Origin: RYN-230 sp963844695
Lineage (GTDB): Bacteria > Actinomycetota > Actinomycetes > Streptosporangiales > Streptosporangiaceae
Reading direction: 5' to 3'
NCBI GenBank assembly: GCA_963844695.1
Contig: CAWJPL010000018.1
Span: 84,691-148,690, forward strand
Length of the DNA stretch: 64,000 nt
Shown here: positions 1 through 8,237 of the stretch, in pieces
How positions within the stretch are numbered: position 1 is the stretch's first letter
Layout of the letters: every line of letters starts with the position of its first letter
Notes under the pieces: generated by a model
What the model was told of the DNA's origin: nothing
The model's database searches: none
What the model saw: only the letters and a program-made list of their open reading frames with translations
Made by a program: the position numbers and the translations under genes

Positions 1-792
1 AGTGACTTCCGGCGGGTATTCACCGGCATGTTCGTCGGCCTGTGGATGACCGTCATCCTGACCGTCCTCTTCCTGCTGCTGGTCATGAAGACCATCGGCT
101 GGGACTTCTACCAGAACCTCAACGCGCTGGACTACAACCTCACGCCGACCTTCGGCATCTGGCCCTACCCGTTCATGTTCGCGGGCTGGCTGGTGCACAA
201 CACGGCGTTCCAGGTCGTGCTGATCCTCGTGCTGAGCCTGTGGTTCTTCGCCTGGGTCGGCACCCTGTTCCTGTCCTCGACCCGGGTCATCTTCGCCGCC
301 GCGTTCGACCGGGTGCTCCCGGACCGGGCCGCCGAGGTCTCCGAGCGGCGCAAGGTCCCGGTGTGGTCGCTGATCCTGATGCTGCTCCCGGCGGCTGGGC
401 TGGCTGCGATCTACGCGTACTCGACCACGTTCCGGTCCTACACGCTGGACGCCACCCTGGTCATCGCGGTCACCTACCTGGGCAGCGCCATCGCCGTCGT
501 GCTGCTGCCCTTCGTCAAGCCCGACCTGTGGCGGGCCTCGCCGGCCAGCCGGATCAAGCTGCTCGGCGTGCCGATCGTCCCGGTGGCCGGGGTCGTCACG
601 ATCGGCCTGCTCGTCTTCAACCTCTACGAGTGGCTCAGTAACGACAACTACTTCGTGAACAGTCACGACTCGCTCATTTACATGGGCGCCATGTACGTGC
701 TGGCCATCGTGATCTACGTGATCGCCCGGGTCGTGCGCAGCAGGCAGGGCATCGACCTGAGACTGATCAACAAGGAGATCCCAGTCGAATAA
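1..792 (+). CDS. APC-family amino acid/amine permease, C-terminal part (5' end outside window)
   Basis: The frame is open from base 1, so the gene starts before the window; the first ATG at 28 is internal. About 263 residues remain, with roughly six hydrophobic segments, short basic loops such as residues RRKVPVW, and a short charged C-terminus, as expected for the last half of an APC-superfamily transporter. It is followed after 161 bp by a dimethylglycine/sarcosine dehydrogenase-like gene, so import of a methylated amine or amino acid is a reasonable inference. The substrate cannot be read from the sequence. A member of the BCCT or ABC betaine families would be the more usual betaine importer; nothing here looks like either of those. 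Confidence 0.8.
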   Translation, partial: SDFRRVFTGMFVGLWMTVILTVLFLLLVMKTIGWDFYQNLNALDYNLTPTFGIWPYPFMFAGWLVHNTAFQVVLILVLSLWFFAWVGTLFLSSTRVIFAAAFDRVLPDRAAEVSERRKVPVWSLILMLLPAAGLAAIYAYSTTFRSYTLDATLVIAVTYLGSAIAVVLLPFVKPDLWRASPASRIKLLGVPIVPVAGVVTIGLLVFNLYEWLSNDNYFVNSHDSLIYMGAMYVLAIVIYVIARVVRSRQGIDLRLINKEIPVE

Positions 793-953
793 GCAGAGCT
801 GAGTAGCCTGGGCTGGCTAAGGCGCAGCAGCCCGATAGCACGGCATGAGTTGAGTGCCCCGGCCCCGCCGCCAGAGTTGCCGGTGGCGGGGCCGCGGCAA
901 CCCCGCAGCCAGCGGGGCACGGGACGCGACACGGATAGGCAGGAATCAGCGGC

Positions 954-3488
954 ATGAATGACATACCGGCCCGGGCGAGCGCAGTGATCGTGGGCGCCGG
1001 CATCGTCGGCAACAGCCTGGCCTGCCATCTGGCCCGGCTCGGCTGGCGGGACCTGGTCCTGGTGGACAAGGGCCCGATGCCGAACCCGGGCGGCTCGACC
1101 GGGCACGCCTCCAACTTCATCTTCCCGATCGAGTACTCGAAGATGATGATGGAGCTGACCCGGGACAGTACCGAGCAGTACCAGGAGCTCGGGGTGTTCA
1201 CCCAGAGCGGCGGCATCGAGGTCGCGCGGACCGAGGCCCGGATGGAGGAACTACGCCGGCGCTGCACCGCGGCCAAGGCCTGGGGCATCCCGGCCCAGAT
1301 GGTCTCGCCCGCTGAGGTCGCGAAGCTGGTGCCGTACCTGGACGAGTCCGTGATCCTGGGCGGGGCGCACTTTCCCACCGTGGGCGTGGTCGACTCGCTG
1401 CGGGCCGGCACGCTGATGCGGGAGGAGGCGCAGCGGTCCGGCGCGCTCCATGTCCTGGCGGGCGCCGAGGTACTCGGCATCGACACCACGGGGCACGGCC
1501 GGAACGGGCGGCCGAAGATCACCTCGGTGCGCACCACCGCGGGGGAGATCGAGACCGGCGTCTGCGTGGTCTGCTGCGGTGTGTGGAGCCCGCGCATCGC
1601 CCGGATGGCCGGGGCCCGGATCCCGCTCACCCCGATCGTGCACCAGATGATCAGCGTCGGCCCGATCCCGCTGTTCGAGGGCACCCAGGGTGAGATCGCC
1701 TACCCGATCGTCCGCGACGTTGACACCAACATGTACGAACGGCAGCACGGCGGCGACATGGAGGTGGGCTCCTACGCCCACCAGCCGATCATCGTCCGCC
1801 CGGACGACATCCCCTCCATCGAGGAGTCCGCGCTGTCCCCGACCGAGCTGCCGTTCACCGCGGACGACTTCGACCCGCAGCTGGCTGAGGCGCTGGAGCT
1901 GATGCCGGACCTGCTGGGTGACGAGAAGGTCGGCATCCGGTACTCGATCAACGGCCTGATCTCGATGACCCCGGACGGTCACCCGCTGCTCGGCCCGGCG
2001 CCCGAGGTGGACGGACTGTGGTCGGCCGCGGCCAGCTGGATCAAGGAGGGGCCAGGGGTGGGCCGCGTCGTGGCCGAGTGGATGAGCGGCCAGGTCCCGT
2101 CCGTCGACGTGGACGAGGCCAACATCGCCCGGTTCTACCCGAGCCAGCGCACCGTGGCGCATGTGCAGGCGCGGGCCCGGGAGGGCTTCAACAAGATGTA
2201 CGGGATCGTGCACCCGGCCGAGCAGTGGGAGTCCGGACGCCCGGTGCGGGTCAGCCCGGTCTACGACCGGGAGCGTGACCTGGGTGCCGTCTTCTTCGAG
2301 ACCGCCGGGTGGGAACGGCCGCACTGGTACGCGTCCAACGAGCCGCTCCTGGAGCGGTACGCGGGACGGCTGATGCCCCGGGACGCCGAATGGGACGCCC
2401 GCTGGTGGTCACCGATCATCAACGCGGAGCACCTGGCCATGCGGGACGGATGCGGGCTCGTCGACCTGTCCGCTTTCGCGATCTTCGACGTCATCGGGCC
2501 GTCTGCCCTGGACGTGGTGCAGACGCTGGCCGTCGCACAGCTCGACGTGGCCCCGGGCCGGGTCGTCTACACCTCGCTGCTGGACGAGCGCGGCGGGTTC
2601 AAGGCCGACCTGACCGTCATGCGGCTGGGCGCCGAACGGTTCCGGGTCGTGACCGGCGGCGCGACCGGCCAGTCCGACCTGGCCTGGTTCGCGGAGCAGC
2701 TGCCCGCCGGCGGCACCGCCGCGCTCGCCGACCTGACCTCCGCCCAGGCCACTCTCGGGCTCTGGGGGCCGCGGGCGCGCGAGGTGCTGGCCTCGGTCAG
2801 CGGCGACGACGTGAGCCACGGCGGGTTCCCCTTCGGTACCTGCCGGGAGGTGGAGATCGCCGGGCTGTCCGTGCTGGCCTCGCGCATCTCCTACGTCGGG
2901 GAGCTCGGCTGGGAACTGCACGTGCCCATCGAGCAGGGCGCGAAGCTGTGGGACGCGCTCTGGGCGGCGGGCGCCCCGCACGGCCTGGTGCCGGTCGGTA
3001 TCGGCGTGTACGGCACCACCGGCCGGCTGGAAAAGGGCTACCGTGCCTTCGGCAACGAGCTGACCGCGGACTACACGCTGGTCGAGGCGGGGATGACCCG
3101 GCCGAGGGTGAAGGCCCAGCCGTTCATCGGCAAGGACGCCTACCTGGCCCAGCGGGCCGAGCCGCCCGCCGCGGTGCTCTGCACGCTCACCGTGGACGAG
3201 CACGCCCCGGCCAGCGGCCCGGTCCGGTACATGCTGGGCGGTGAGCCCATCCTGTCGGCCGGCGGCGACCGGCTGGTGGACGCGAAGGGGCGGCCGTCCT
3301 ACGTGACCAGCGCCGGCTCCGGTCCCTCGGTGGGCCGCCACCTGCTGCTCGCCTATCTGCCCCCGGCCCAGGCCAGTGTGGGCACCCGGCTCCAGGTCGA
3401 GTGCTTCGGCGACGCCTACCCGGTGACCGTGGCGGTGGCCGGGGCCACCCCGCTGTTCGACCCGGACAACGCGCGGATCCGGAGCTGA
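954..3488 (+). CDS. FAD-dependent dimethylglycine/sarcosine dehydrogenase-like protein with GcvT domain
   Basis: The 844-residue protein begins with a Rossmann dinucleotide-binding motif (GAGIVG, about residues 15-20) of the DAO flavoprotein fold. A TGHAS stretch near residue 51 lies where dimethylglycine dehydrogenases carry the flavinylated His. The C-terminal half, from about residue 430, is an aminomethyltransferase (GcvT) domain that in this family binds tetrahydrofolate and captures the methyl carbon as methylene-THF. The expected reaction is oxidative N-demethylation of dimethylglycine or sarcosine, with electrons passed to ETF. The etfB gene starts 6 bp after the stop, and etfA overlaps etfB, so the electron acceptor is made from the same operon. 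The length fits the family. The exact substrate among N-methylated glycines or related amines is inferred, not shown. Confidence 0.88.
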   Translation: MNDIPARASAVIVGAGIVGNSLACHLARLGWRDLVLVDKGPMPNPGGSTGHASNFIFPIEYSKMMMELTRDSTEQYQELGVFTQSGGIEVARTEARMEELRRRCTAAKAWGIPAQMVSPAEVAKLVPYLDESVILGGAHFPTVGVVDSLRAGTLMREEAQRSGALHVLAGAEVLGIDTTGHGRNGRPKITSVRTTAGEIETGVCVVCCGVWSPRIARMAGARIPLTPIVHQMISVGPIPLFEGTQGEIAYPIVRDVDTNMYERQHGGDMEVGSYAHQPIIVRPDDIPSIEESALSPTELPFTADDFDPQLAEALELMPDLLGDEKVGIRYSINGLISMTPDGHPLLGPAPEVDGLWSAAASWIKEGPGVGRVVAEWMSGQVPSVDVDEANIARFYPSQRTVAHVQARAREGFNKMYGIVHPAEQWESGRPVRVSPVYDRERDLGAVFFETAGWERPHWYASNEPLLERYAGRLMPRDAEWDARWWSPIINAEHLAMRDGCGLVDLSAFAIFDVIGPSALDVVQTLAVAQLDVAPGRVVYTSLLDERGGFKADLTVMRLGAERFRVVTGGATGQSDLAWFAEQLPAGGTAALADLTSAQATLGLWGPRAREVLASVSGDDVSHGGFPFGTCREVEIAGLSVLASRISYVGELGWELHVPIEQGAKLWDALWAAGAPHGLVPVGIGVYGTTGRLEKGYRAFGNELTADYTLVEAGMTRPRVKAQPFIGKDAYLAQRAEPPAAVLCTLTVDEHAPASGPVRYMLGGEPILSAGGDRLVDAKGRPSYVTSAGSGPSVGRHLLLAYLPPAQASVGTRLQVECFGDAYPVTVAVAGATPLFDPDNARIRS

Positions 3489-3494
3489 CCGGCC

Positions 3495-4262
3495 GTGGAG
3501 ATCGCCGTCTGCGTGAAGCGGGTCCCCCAGGTCGGCGGGCGTATCGTCGTCACCCCCGACGGGCAGGACGTGGACACCCGGATGTCCGGGTTCGCCATCA
3601 GCCCGCACGAGGAATGCGCGGTGGAGGAAGCCGTCCAGATCACCGAGCGGCTCGGCGGCTCCGTCTCCGTCCTGACCCTGGGACCGCCGGAGGCCGCCGA
3701 TCAGCTACGCGAGGCACTGGCGCTCGGCGCCCACCGGGCCGTGCTGCTGGAAGACGGCGGCCGTGAGTGGGGACCGGCCGGGACCGCTGCCGCGATCGTG
3801 GCCGAGGCCGGCCGCCGGGCCGCCGAGGGCCCGGGCTACGACCTGCTGCTGCTCGGCAACGAGGCGGCCGACACCGGGGACTACCAGGTTGGGGTGCGGG
3901 TGGCGCACGGACTCGGCTGGCCGTGCGCCACCGGGATCAAGCACCTGGAGGTCACCGAGGACCAGGTGCGGGCCCGCCGGGAGTACCAGGGCCGCGAGGA
4001 GACGTTCGAGTTCGGCGGGCCCGCGGTGATCACCGTCAAGGAAGGCATCAACCTGCCCCGCTACCCGTCTCTGCCGGGGCGGCTGCGGGCCAGGCGGGCG
4101 GCCATCGAGCAATACCAGCCCCAGTGGCAGCCCGAGGGCCTGCGCAAGCTCGCGCTCCGGGTGCCGGAGCAGCCGCGGCAGCAGGCCACGGTGCTCGGCA
4201 CCGGGACGGACGCGGTGCCCGCCCTGGTCCAGCTGCTGGACGAGCTGGGGGTGCTGAAGTGA
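3495..4262 (+). CDS. etfB: Electron transfer flavoprotein subunit beta
   Basis: This 255-residue protein has the ETF beta fold, starting with the typical first strand EIAVCVKRVPQ and containing the AMP-binding stretch around LLLLGNEAADTGDYQVG (residues about 115-131). It forms a heterodimer with EtfA and takes electrons from flavoprotein dehydrogenases for transfer to ETF:quinone oxidoreductase. The start is GTG at 3495, six bases after the dehydrogenase stop. The stop TGA at 4260-4262 overlaps the GTG start of etfA, indicating translational coupling. Position directly after a dimethylglycine dehydrogenase-like gene suggests this is the dedicated acceptor for that enzyme and not the general ETF of beta-oxidation. 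Confidence 0.93.
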   Translation: MEIAVCVKRVPQVGGRIVVTPDGQDVDTRMSGFAISPHEECAVEEAVQITERLGGSVSVLTLGPPEAADQLREALALGAHRAVLLEDGGREWGPAGTAAAIVAEAGRRAAEGPGYDLLLLGNEAADTGDYQVGVRVAHGLGWPCATGIKHLEVTEDQVRARREYQGREETFEFGGPAVITVKEGINLPRYPSLPGRLRARRAAIEQYQPQWQPEGLRKLALRVPEQPRQQATVLGTGTDAVPALVQLLDELGVLK

Positions 4263-5281
4263 CCGAGGCAGCGCCCCGCGGCCCGGCGGGAAGTACCGTG
4301 CTGTGCCTGGTCGAAATGGACGAGGCCGGGGTGACGGACGCGTCGCTGCGCGCGCTGACCTTCGCCCGGTCGATGGCCACCGGCGGTGTCCCGGCCCTGG
4401 CCGCCGTGCTGTTCGGCCCGGCCGACCGGGTCCCGGCCGGCCTGCTGGGCCGCTACGGGGTGACCGAGGCCTACGTGGTCGAGCCGGCCGCGCTGGACGG
4501 GTATGCGCCGCAGGCCTGGGCCCGGACCCTGGAAGGCCTGCTCAGCGTGACCCTGGCCAGCGCGGTGGTGGCGGCCGGAACCGACCACGGCAGCGAGGTG
4601 CTCGCCCACCTCGGCGCGATCACCGGGCAGCCGATGGCGGCGAACTGTCTCGCAGCCGAGCCCGCCGCGTCGCCGGCCGGCCCGGGCGGCGCCCTTGCCG
4701 TGTCCCGGCAGCGCTGGGCCGGGCTGCTCATCGAGGACGCCATCCTGGAGGGCACACCGGCCCTGCTCACCGTGGCCACCGACGCCGTCCCCCCGGTGCC
4801 GGTCGAGGGCGGGGTTGAGCCCGCCGTCCGGGTCCACGAGCCCGACCTGGCTCTGGAGGACCTGCGGATCCGGGCGACAGTGTCGGCCGGCCGCGACGGC
4901 GGGATGTCGCTGGCCACCGCCCGGGTGGTGGTCGGCGGGGGCCGCGGCGTCGGCGGGCCCGACGGCTTCGCCCCGCTCGAGGAACTGGCCAGCCTGCTCG
5001 GCGGGGTGGTCGGGGTGTCCCGCGTGGTCACCAGCCAGGGCTGGCGGCCGCATACCCAGCAGGTGGGCCAGACCGGTACCAAGATCACTCCGGAGCTCTA
5101 CCTCGCCTGCGGGATCAGCGGGGCGATCCAGCACATGGCGGGCTGCGGCAGCGCCAAGCACATCGTGGTGATCAACACCGACCCCTCGGCGCCGATCCTG
5201 GCCCGGGCCGACTACGCGGTGATCGGCGACCTGGCCGAGGTGATCCCGGCCCTGGTGGCCGCCCTCAAGGAACGGGCCTGA
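4259..5281 (+). CDS. etfA: Electron transfer flavoprotein subunit alpha
   Basis: The reading frame is open further upstream, but the start is taken as GTG at 4259, which gives a four-base GTGA overlap with the etfB stop and a 340-residue product of normal length. The C-terminal third holds the FAD-binding segment of the family, with VGQTGTKITPELYLACGISG (about residues 264-283) and INTDPSAPI (about residues 305-313). It pairs with EtfB to carry electrons from the upstream flavoprotein towards the respiratory chain. The final codons are repeated in degenerate form just beyond the stop, and a strong hairpin follows, so the operon very probably ends here. Confidence 0.93.
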   Translation: MTEAAPRGPAGSTVLCLVEMDEAGVTDASLRALTFARSMATGGVPALAAVLFGPADRVPAGLLGRYGVTEAYVVEPAALDGYAPQAWARTLEGLLSVTLASAVVAAGTDHGSEVLAHLGAITGQPMAANCLAAEPAASPAGPGGALAVSRQRWAGLLIEDAILEGTPALLTVATDAVPPVPVEGGVEPAVRVHEPDLALEDLRIRATVSAGRDGGMSLATARVVVGGGRGVGGPDGFAPLEELASLLGGVVGVSRVVTSQGWRPHTQQVGQTGTKITPELYLACGISGAIQHMAGCGSAKHIVVINTDPSAPILARADYAVIGDLAEVIPALVAALKERA

Positions 5282-5335
5282 AGGAACGGCCGTGACGGAA
5301 CGGGCCTGAGAACGGCCCTGATGGAACGGCGCTGA
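5267..5335 (+). repeat. Degenerate tandem copies of the etfA 3' end
   Basis: The last bases of etfA (AAGGAACGGGCCTGA) recur about five times in imperfect 12-15 base units, each ending in CTGA or GTGA, up to the terminator hairpin. Every unit repeats the stop-codon context. It looks like slippage duplication of a gene end; no function is evident. Confidence 0.6.
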
Positions 5336-5336
5336 G

Positions 5337-5370
5337 GGCTGGGCCCGCCGGAGGTCCGGCGGGCCCAGCC
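5337..5370. terminator. Rho-independent-type hairpin between convergent genes
   Basis: A perfect 15-bp inverted repeat (left arm 5337-5351, right arm 5356-5370) closes a four-base AGGT loop. It lies between the end of etfA and the end of the convergent TPR gene, so it can serve both strands. No T-run follows, which is common in high-GC actinomycetes. Confidence 0.85.
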
Positions 5371-5407
5371 TCCGGCCGGTCAGTCCGCGGGACCGGCCGG
5401 GTCTGGG

Positions 5408-7045
5408 TCAGGTCCGCTGCGCGGCCTCGAGATTCTCCCGTACCGCCCGGGTCAGCGGGTGATCAGGGCCGAGGGCCTGCTCGCAGTCGGCCAGGGTGCG
5501 CTCGAACACCGTGATCGCCTCCGACAGCCGCAGTGCGGCATGGTAGGCCGAAGCCAGGTTGGCCCGAGAGGTCAGGGTGGACTGGTGGGTCGGGCCGAGC
5601 ACCCGCTCGCACGCGACCAGGGTCTGCTCGTACAGCGGGAGCGCGTCCTTGAGCCGCCCGGCCGAGTGATAGGCGTTGGCCAGGTTGCCGCGGGCCGTCA
5701 TGGTGTCCGTGTCGTCGGCGCCCTGGGCCATCTCCCGGTCGGCCAGGGTCCGCTCGTACACCGGGATGGCGTCCTTGATCCGGCGGGCCGCGAGGTAGGC
5801 GTTGGCCAGGTTGCCGCGGGCGGTCATGGTGTCGGGGTGATAGCTGCCCAGCACCCGTTCCCGGTCCGCGACCACCCGCTCGTACTGCGGAAGCGCCTGC
5901 TTCATCCGGTCGGCGGTCCGGTAGGCGTAGGCCAGGTCGGCCCGGGCGCCGATGCTGTCCGGATGGTCTGGACCCTGCGCCTTCTCCCGGTCGACCAGGG
6001 TCCGCTCGTACATCGGCACGGCCTGCTTGAGCTGGCCCACCGTCTGGTACGCCTGGGCCAGCCCGGCCCGCGCGGCCAGCGTGTCCGGGTGCACAGGGCC
6101 TAGCCCTCGCTCCAGGTCAGCCAGGGTCTGCTGGTACACCGGCAGGGCATGCTCGGGCCGGCCAGCGGCCAGGTAGGCGCCCGCCAGGTCGCCGCGCGCG
6201 GCCAGCGTGTCCGGGTGCCTCGCGCCCAGCACCCATTCCCGGTCCGCGACCACCCGCTCATGCATGGGCAGCGCGTCGGCGTGCCGCCCCGCGGCGGCGT
6301 AGGCCCGGGCGAGATGGCCACAGGACATCAACGTGTCAGGATGGTCGGTACCCAGGTCGCGCTGCCGTTCCGCGAGCGTGTGCTGATAGACGCCGATCGC
6401 TTCGTCCAGCCGGCCCGCGGCTTCGTAGGTGGAGGCCAGGCCGTCACGGCAGCGGAAGGTCTGGATATGGTCCGCGCCGAGCACCCGGGTGCTGGTCTCC
6501 AGCATCTCCCGCCAGTAGGCGAGGCCCGGGCCGCTGATCTCGTCACTGTCCAGGCTCCGGCCCGCCTGCGCCAGGACCGGGTGGGTCTCGGGCGTCCAGA
6601 GCAGGTCGCCGCTGCACTCGCGCAGGCTGACCGTGCAGTCCCGCAGGGCCTGGGCCAGCCGGGGCGGAACTGGGTCCGCGGGCCAGGACTGCATCAGCGC
6701 GTCCGCGGCGCAGCGGACGGCGAGCCCCAACTCCGACGCCGGGATGATGCCCCGGGTCATGGCCTGGATCGCCGGGTGCACCTGCACGGTCCGCGTGGTG
6801 CTGGCCGGGTTGATCGTGACCAGCCCGGCCCGGGCGAGGCTGTGCACCGCGTCGCGGGCCTCGGCCGGCTCGGCCGGCATGGCCGGGTGGCCGGTCAGGT
6901 ATCCGCAGGCGGCCGGGCTGGTGAAGACGACACCGGGGATACCGGCCGGGTCGAGCAGGGCGGCCAGCACCAGGGCGGGCCGGGCGAAATTGGCCGGCGG
7001 GATCTGGTCGGCCAGGTCCATGGCCAGCGACCAGGTCACGCCCAT
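5408..7045 (-). CDS. TPR-repeat half of a split NB-ARC/TPR protein
   Basis: The 545-residue product opens with the helical linker normally found after an NB-ARC ATPase (ATWSL-type motif, PPANFARPALVLAALLDP, then a winged-helix-like segment to about residue 100). It continues with about eight 42-residue kinesin-light-chain type TPR units, recognisable by recurring DHPDT and TARGNLANAY motifs. In related actinomycete proteins this region is continuous with the ATPase encoded here by the next ORF upstream. Its frame lacks a good start before ATG 7045, although the family-like residues DYAALGQ just upstream are still in frame. That suggests a frameshift between 7045 and about 7150 and not an independent gene. 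The intact protein would be a STAND-class signalling ATPase with a TPR ligand-sensing arm. Confidence 0.75.
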   Translation of the reverse strand: MGVTWSLAMDLADQIPPANFARPALVLAALLDPAGIPGVVFTSPAACGYLTGHPAMPAEPAEARDAVHSLARAGLVTINPASTTRTVQVHPAIQAMTRGIIPASELGLAVRCAADALMQSWPADPVPPRLAQALRDCTVSLRECSGDLLWTPETHPVLAQAGRSLDSDEISGPGLAYWREMLETSTRVLGADHIQTFRCRDGLASTYEAAGRLDEAIGVYQHTLAERQRDLGTDHPDTLMSCGHLARAYAAAGRHADALPMHERVVADREWVLGARHPDTLAARGDLAGAYLAAGRPEHALPVYQQTLADLERGLGPVHPDTLAARAGLAQAYQTVGQLKQAVPMYERTLVDREKAQGPDHPDSIGARADLAYAYRTADRMKQALPQYERVVADRERVLGSYHPDTMTARGNLANAYLAARRIKDAIPVYERTLADREMAQGADDTDTMTARGNLANAYHSAGRLKDALPLYEQTLVACERVLGPTHQSTLTSRANLASAYHAALRLSEAITVFERTLADCEQALGPDHPLTRAVRENLEAAQRT

Positions 7046-7076
7046 CTGGCCGAGCGCGGCGTAGTCCAGGCCCCGA

Positions 7077-8024
7077 TCAGACGAGTCCGGCCCAGACGAA
7101 GGCCCAGGCGAGCCGGCCAGACGGATCCAGGCCAGACGGATCCAGGGCGGTCAGGCCCGTGGCGCCCGGGCCGCCGGGCGTCCCGCTGCTGGCGCTCATC
7201 CGCCGTTTCCGATCGTGGTACCAGCCCCGGTAGTCGCGGCAGCTGGCCCCGGTGCAGATCAGCGCGGCCGTGGCGTGGGCCAGCCCGAGTGGCTGGCAGT
7301 CCAGGTCGTGGGCCAGGTCGAGAGCCTCGGTGCGCTGGCCAGGATCGGTGGCGAGCCGCGCGCTCAGGTAGGCCAGGGCTTCGCGGGTGCTGAACGCGGG
7401 GACGGGTGCGACCCTCCGGTTCGGCGCGGCCAGGCTGCCGTCCCGCCGGGCCGTGACCACGACCCGGCCGTCGGTCCCGGCCGGCCAGAGACCCTCGAGG
7501 TCGGCGGGGTCGGCCAGGTCGTCGAGGACTACCAGCCACCGGCGCTCGGTCCTGGACAGCCAGGCCAGGAAGCGCTGCGCCGCCGTGAGCAGGTCGTCGC
7601 CCGGATCGGCGGCGCCCAGTTCCGCGAGCGTCAGCGCGTAGCCGGTCAGGATGGCGTTCCTGTTGCTGGCCTTCACCCAGGTCAGCAGGTCCACCGCGCG
7701 GCTGTCCCAGAGTTGGTGCGCCAGCGCCGCCGCCAGCTGCGTCTTCCCCGTTCCGCCGGAGGCGGACAGAGAAGCAGAGCCGCCGGAGGCGGACAGATAA
7801 ACCGGGCCGCCGGAGGCGGACAGCTGAGCCGAGCCGCCCACGGCAGAATCCAGCCCGGGGGTTGCCATGCCGGGAGACGGGACGAGAATTAGCGTGTCGC
7901 CGGGATCGAGCTTGCCGATCCGCCCCAGCCCCGTCTCCGGACGCGTGCTGTGGCAGTCAGCCAGGGGTGGGACCGGGCCGCATCGCAGCGGCCACTCCAC
8001 TAGGCGGGCCGGCGCGATGGCCAT
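7077..8024 (-). CDS. NB-ARC ATPase half of a split NB-ARC/TPR protein
   Basis: This 315-residue ORF carries the STAND/NB-ARC nucleotide-binding domain. The Walker A motif is GGTGKTQLA near residue 90, the Walker B strand is RWLVVLDDLAD, and a VVVTAR sensor strand lies downstream. The N-terminus WPLRCGPVPPLAD is the conserved lead-in seen in actinomycete NB-ARC/TPR proteins. Three tandem 27-bp repeats sit immediately before the P-loop and triplicate the first half of that motif. The ORF ends in a linker built from degenerate CTGGATCCGTCTGG repeats, where the frame is lost relative to the TPR half at 5408-7045. Whether the two halves are made separately or the gene is dead cannot be told from sequence. 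Confidence 0.75.
   Translation of the reverse strand: MAIAPARLVEWPLRCGPVPPLADCHSTRPETGLGRIGKLDPGDTLILVPSPGMATPGLDSAVGGSAQLSASGGPVYLSASGGSASLSASGGTGKTQLAAALAHQLWDSRAVDLLTWVKASNRNAILTGYALTLAELGAADPGDDLLTAAQRFLAWLSRTERRWLVVLDDLADPADLEGLWPAGTDGRVVVTARRDGSLAAPNRRVAPVPAFSTREALAYLSARLATDPGQRTEALDLAHDLDCQPLGLAHATAALICTGASCRDYRGWYHDRKRRMSASSGTPGGPGATGLTALDPSGLDPSGRLAWAFVWAGLV
7753..7833 (-). repeat. Three tandem 27-bp repeats inside the NB-ARC P-loop lead-in
   Basis: The 17-base core CCGCCGGAGGCGGACAG begins at 7753, 7780 and 7807, an exact 27-base period. In the gene it encodes three copies of a nine-residue unit with core LSASGG. The last copy runs directly into the GGTGKT Walker A motif. Confidence 0.9.
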
Positions 8025-8237
8025 GCGGGTCCTGGAGAACTCGTTGCAATTGCGGGGCTATCCACCGTCTGCTCCCACCCACATCCGGACATCTCTTGCG
8101 ATCCGTTGCAGTCGATCGAAACAGTTGCACAAGACAGCCTATGACGGCGCAGCCTGAAATGAGCAGCGTTCTGTAGGCAAGAGGGAACGCATCGCGGCCG
8201 GCGGTGCGTGACCAAAAAGGGGCCGCCGCCGGTCCGG
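8025..8237. other. Intergenic space between the NB-ARC gene and the MetF-like gene
   Basis: About 210 bases with no convincing ORF. It is less GC-rich than its flanks and should contain the promoter of the minus-strand NB-ARC gene. No clear terminator was seen for the MetF-like gene. Confidence 0.5.

Noticed and set aside
7753..7833. CRISPR-like direct repeats
   Set aside because: The repeats are contiguous 27-bp coding units without spacers and stay in frame within an NB-ARC gene.
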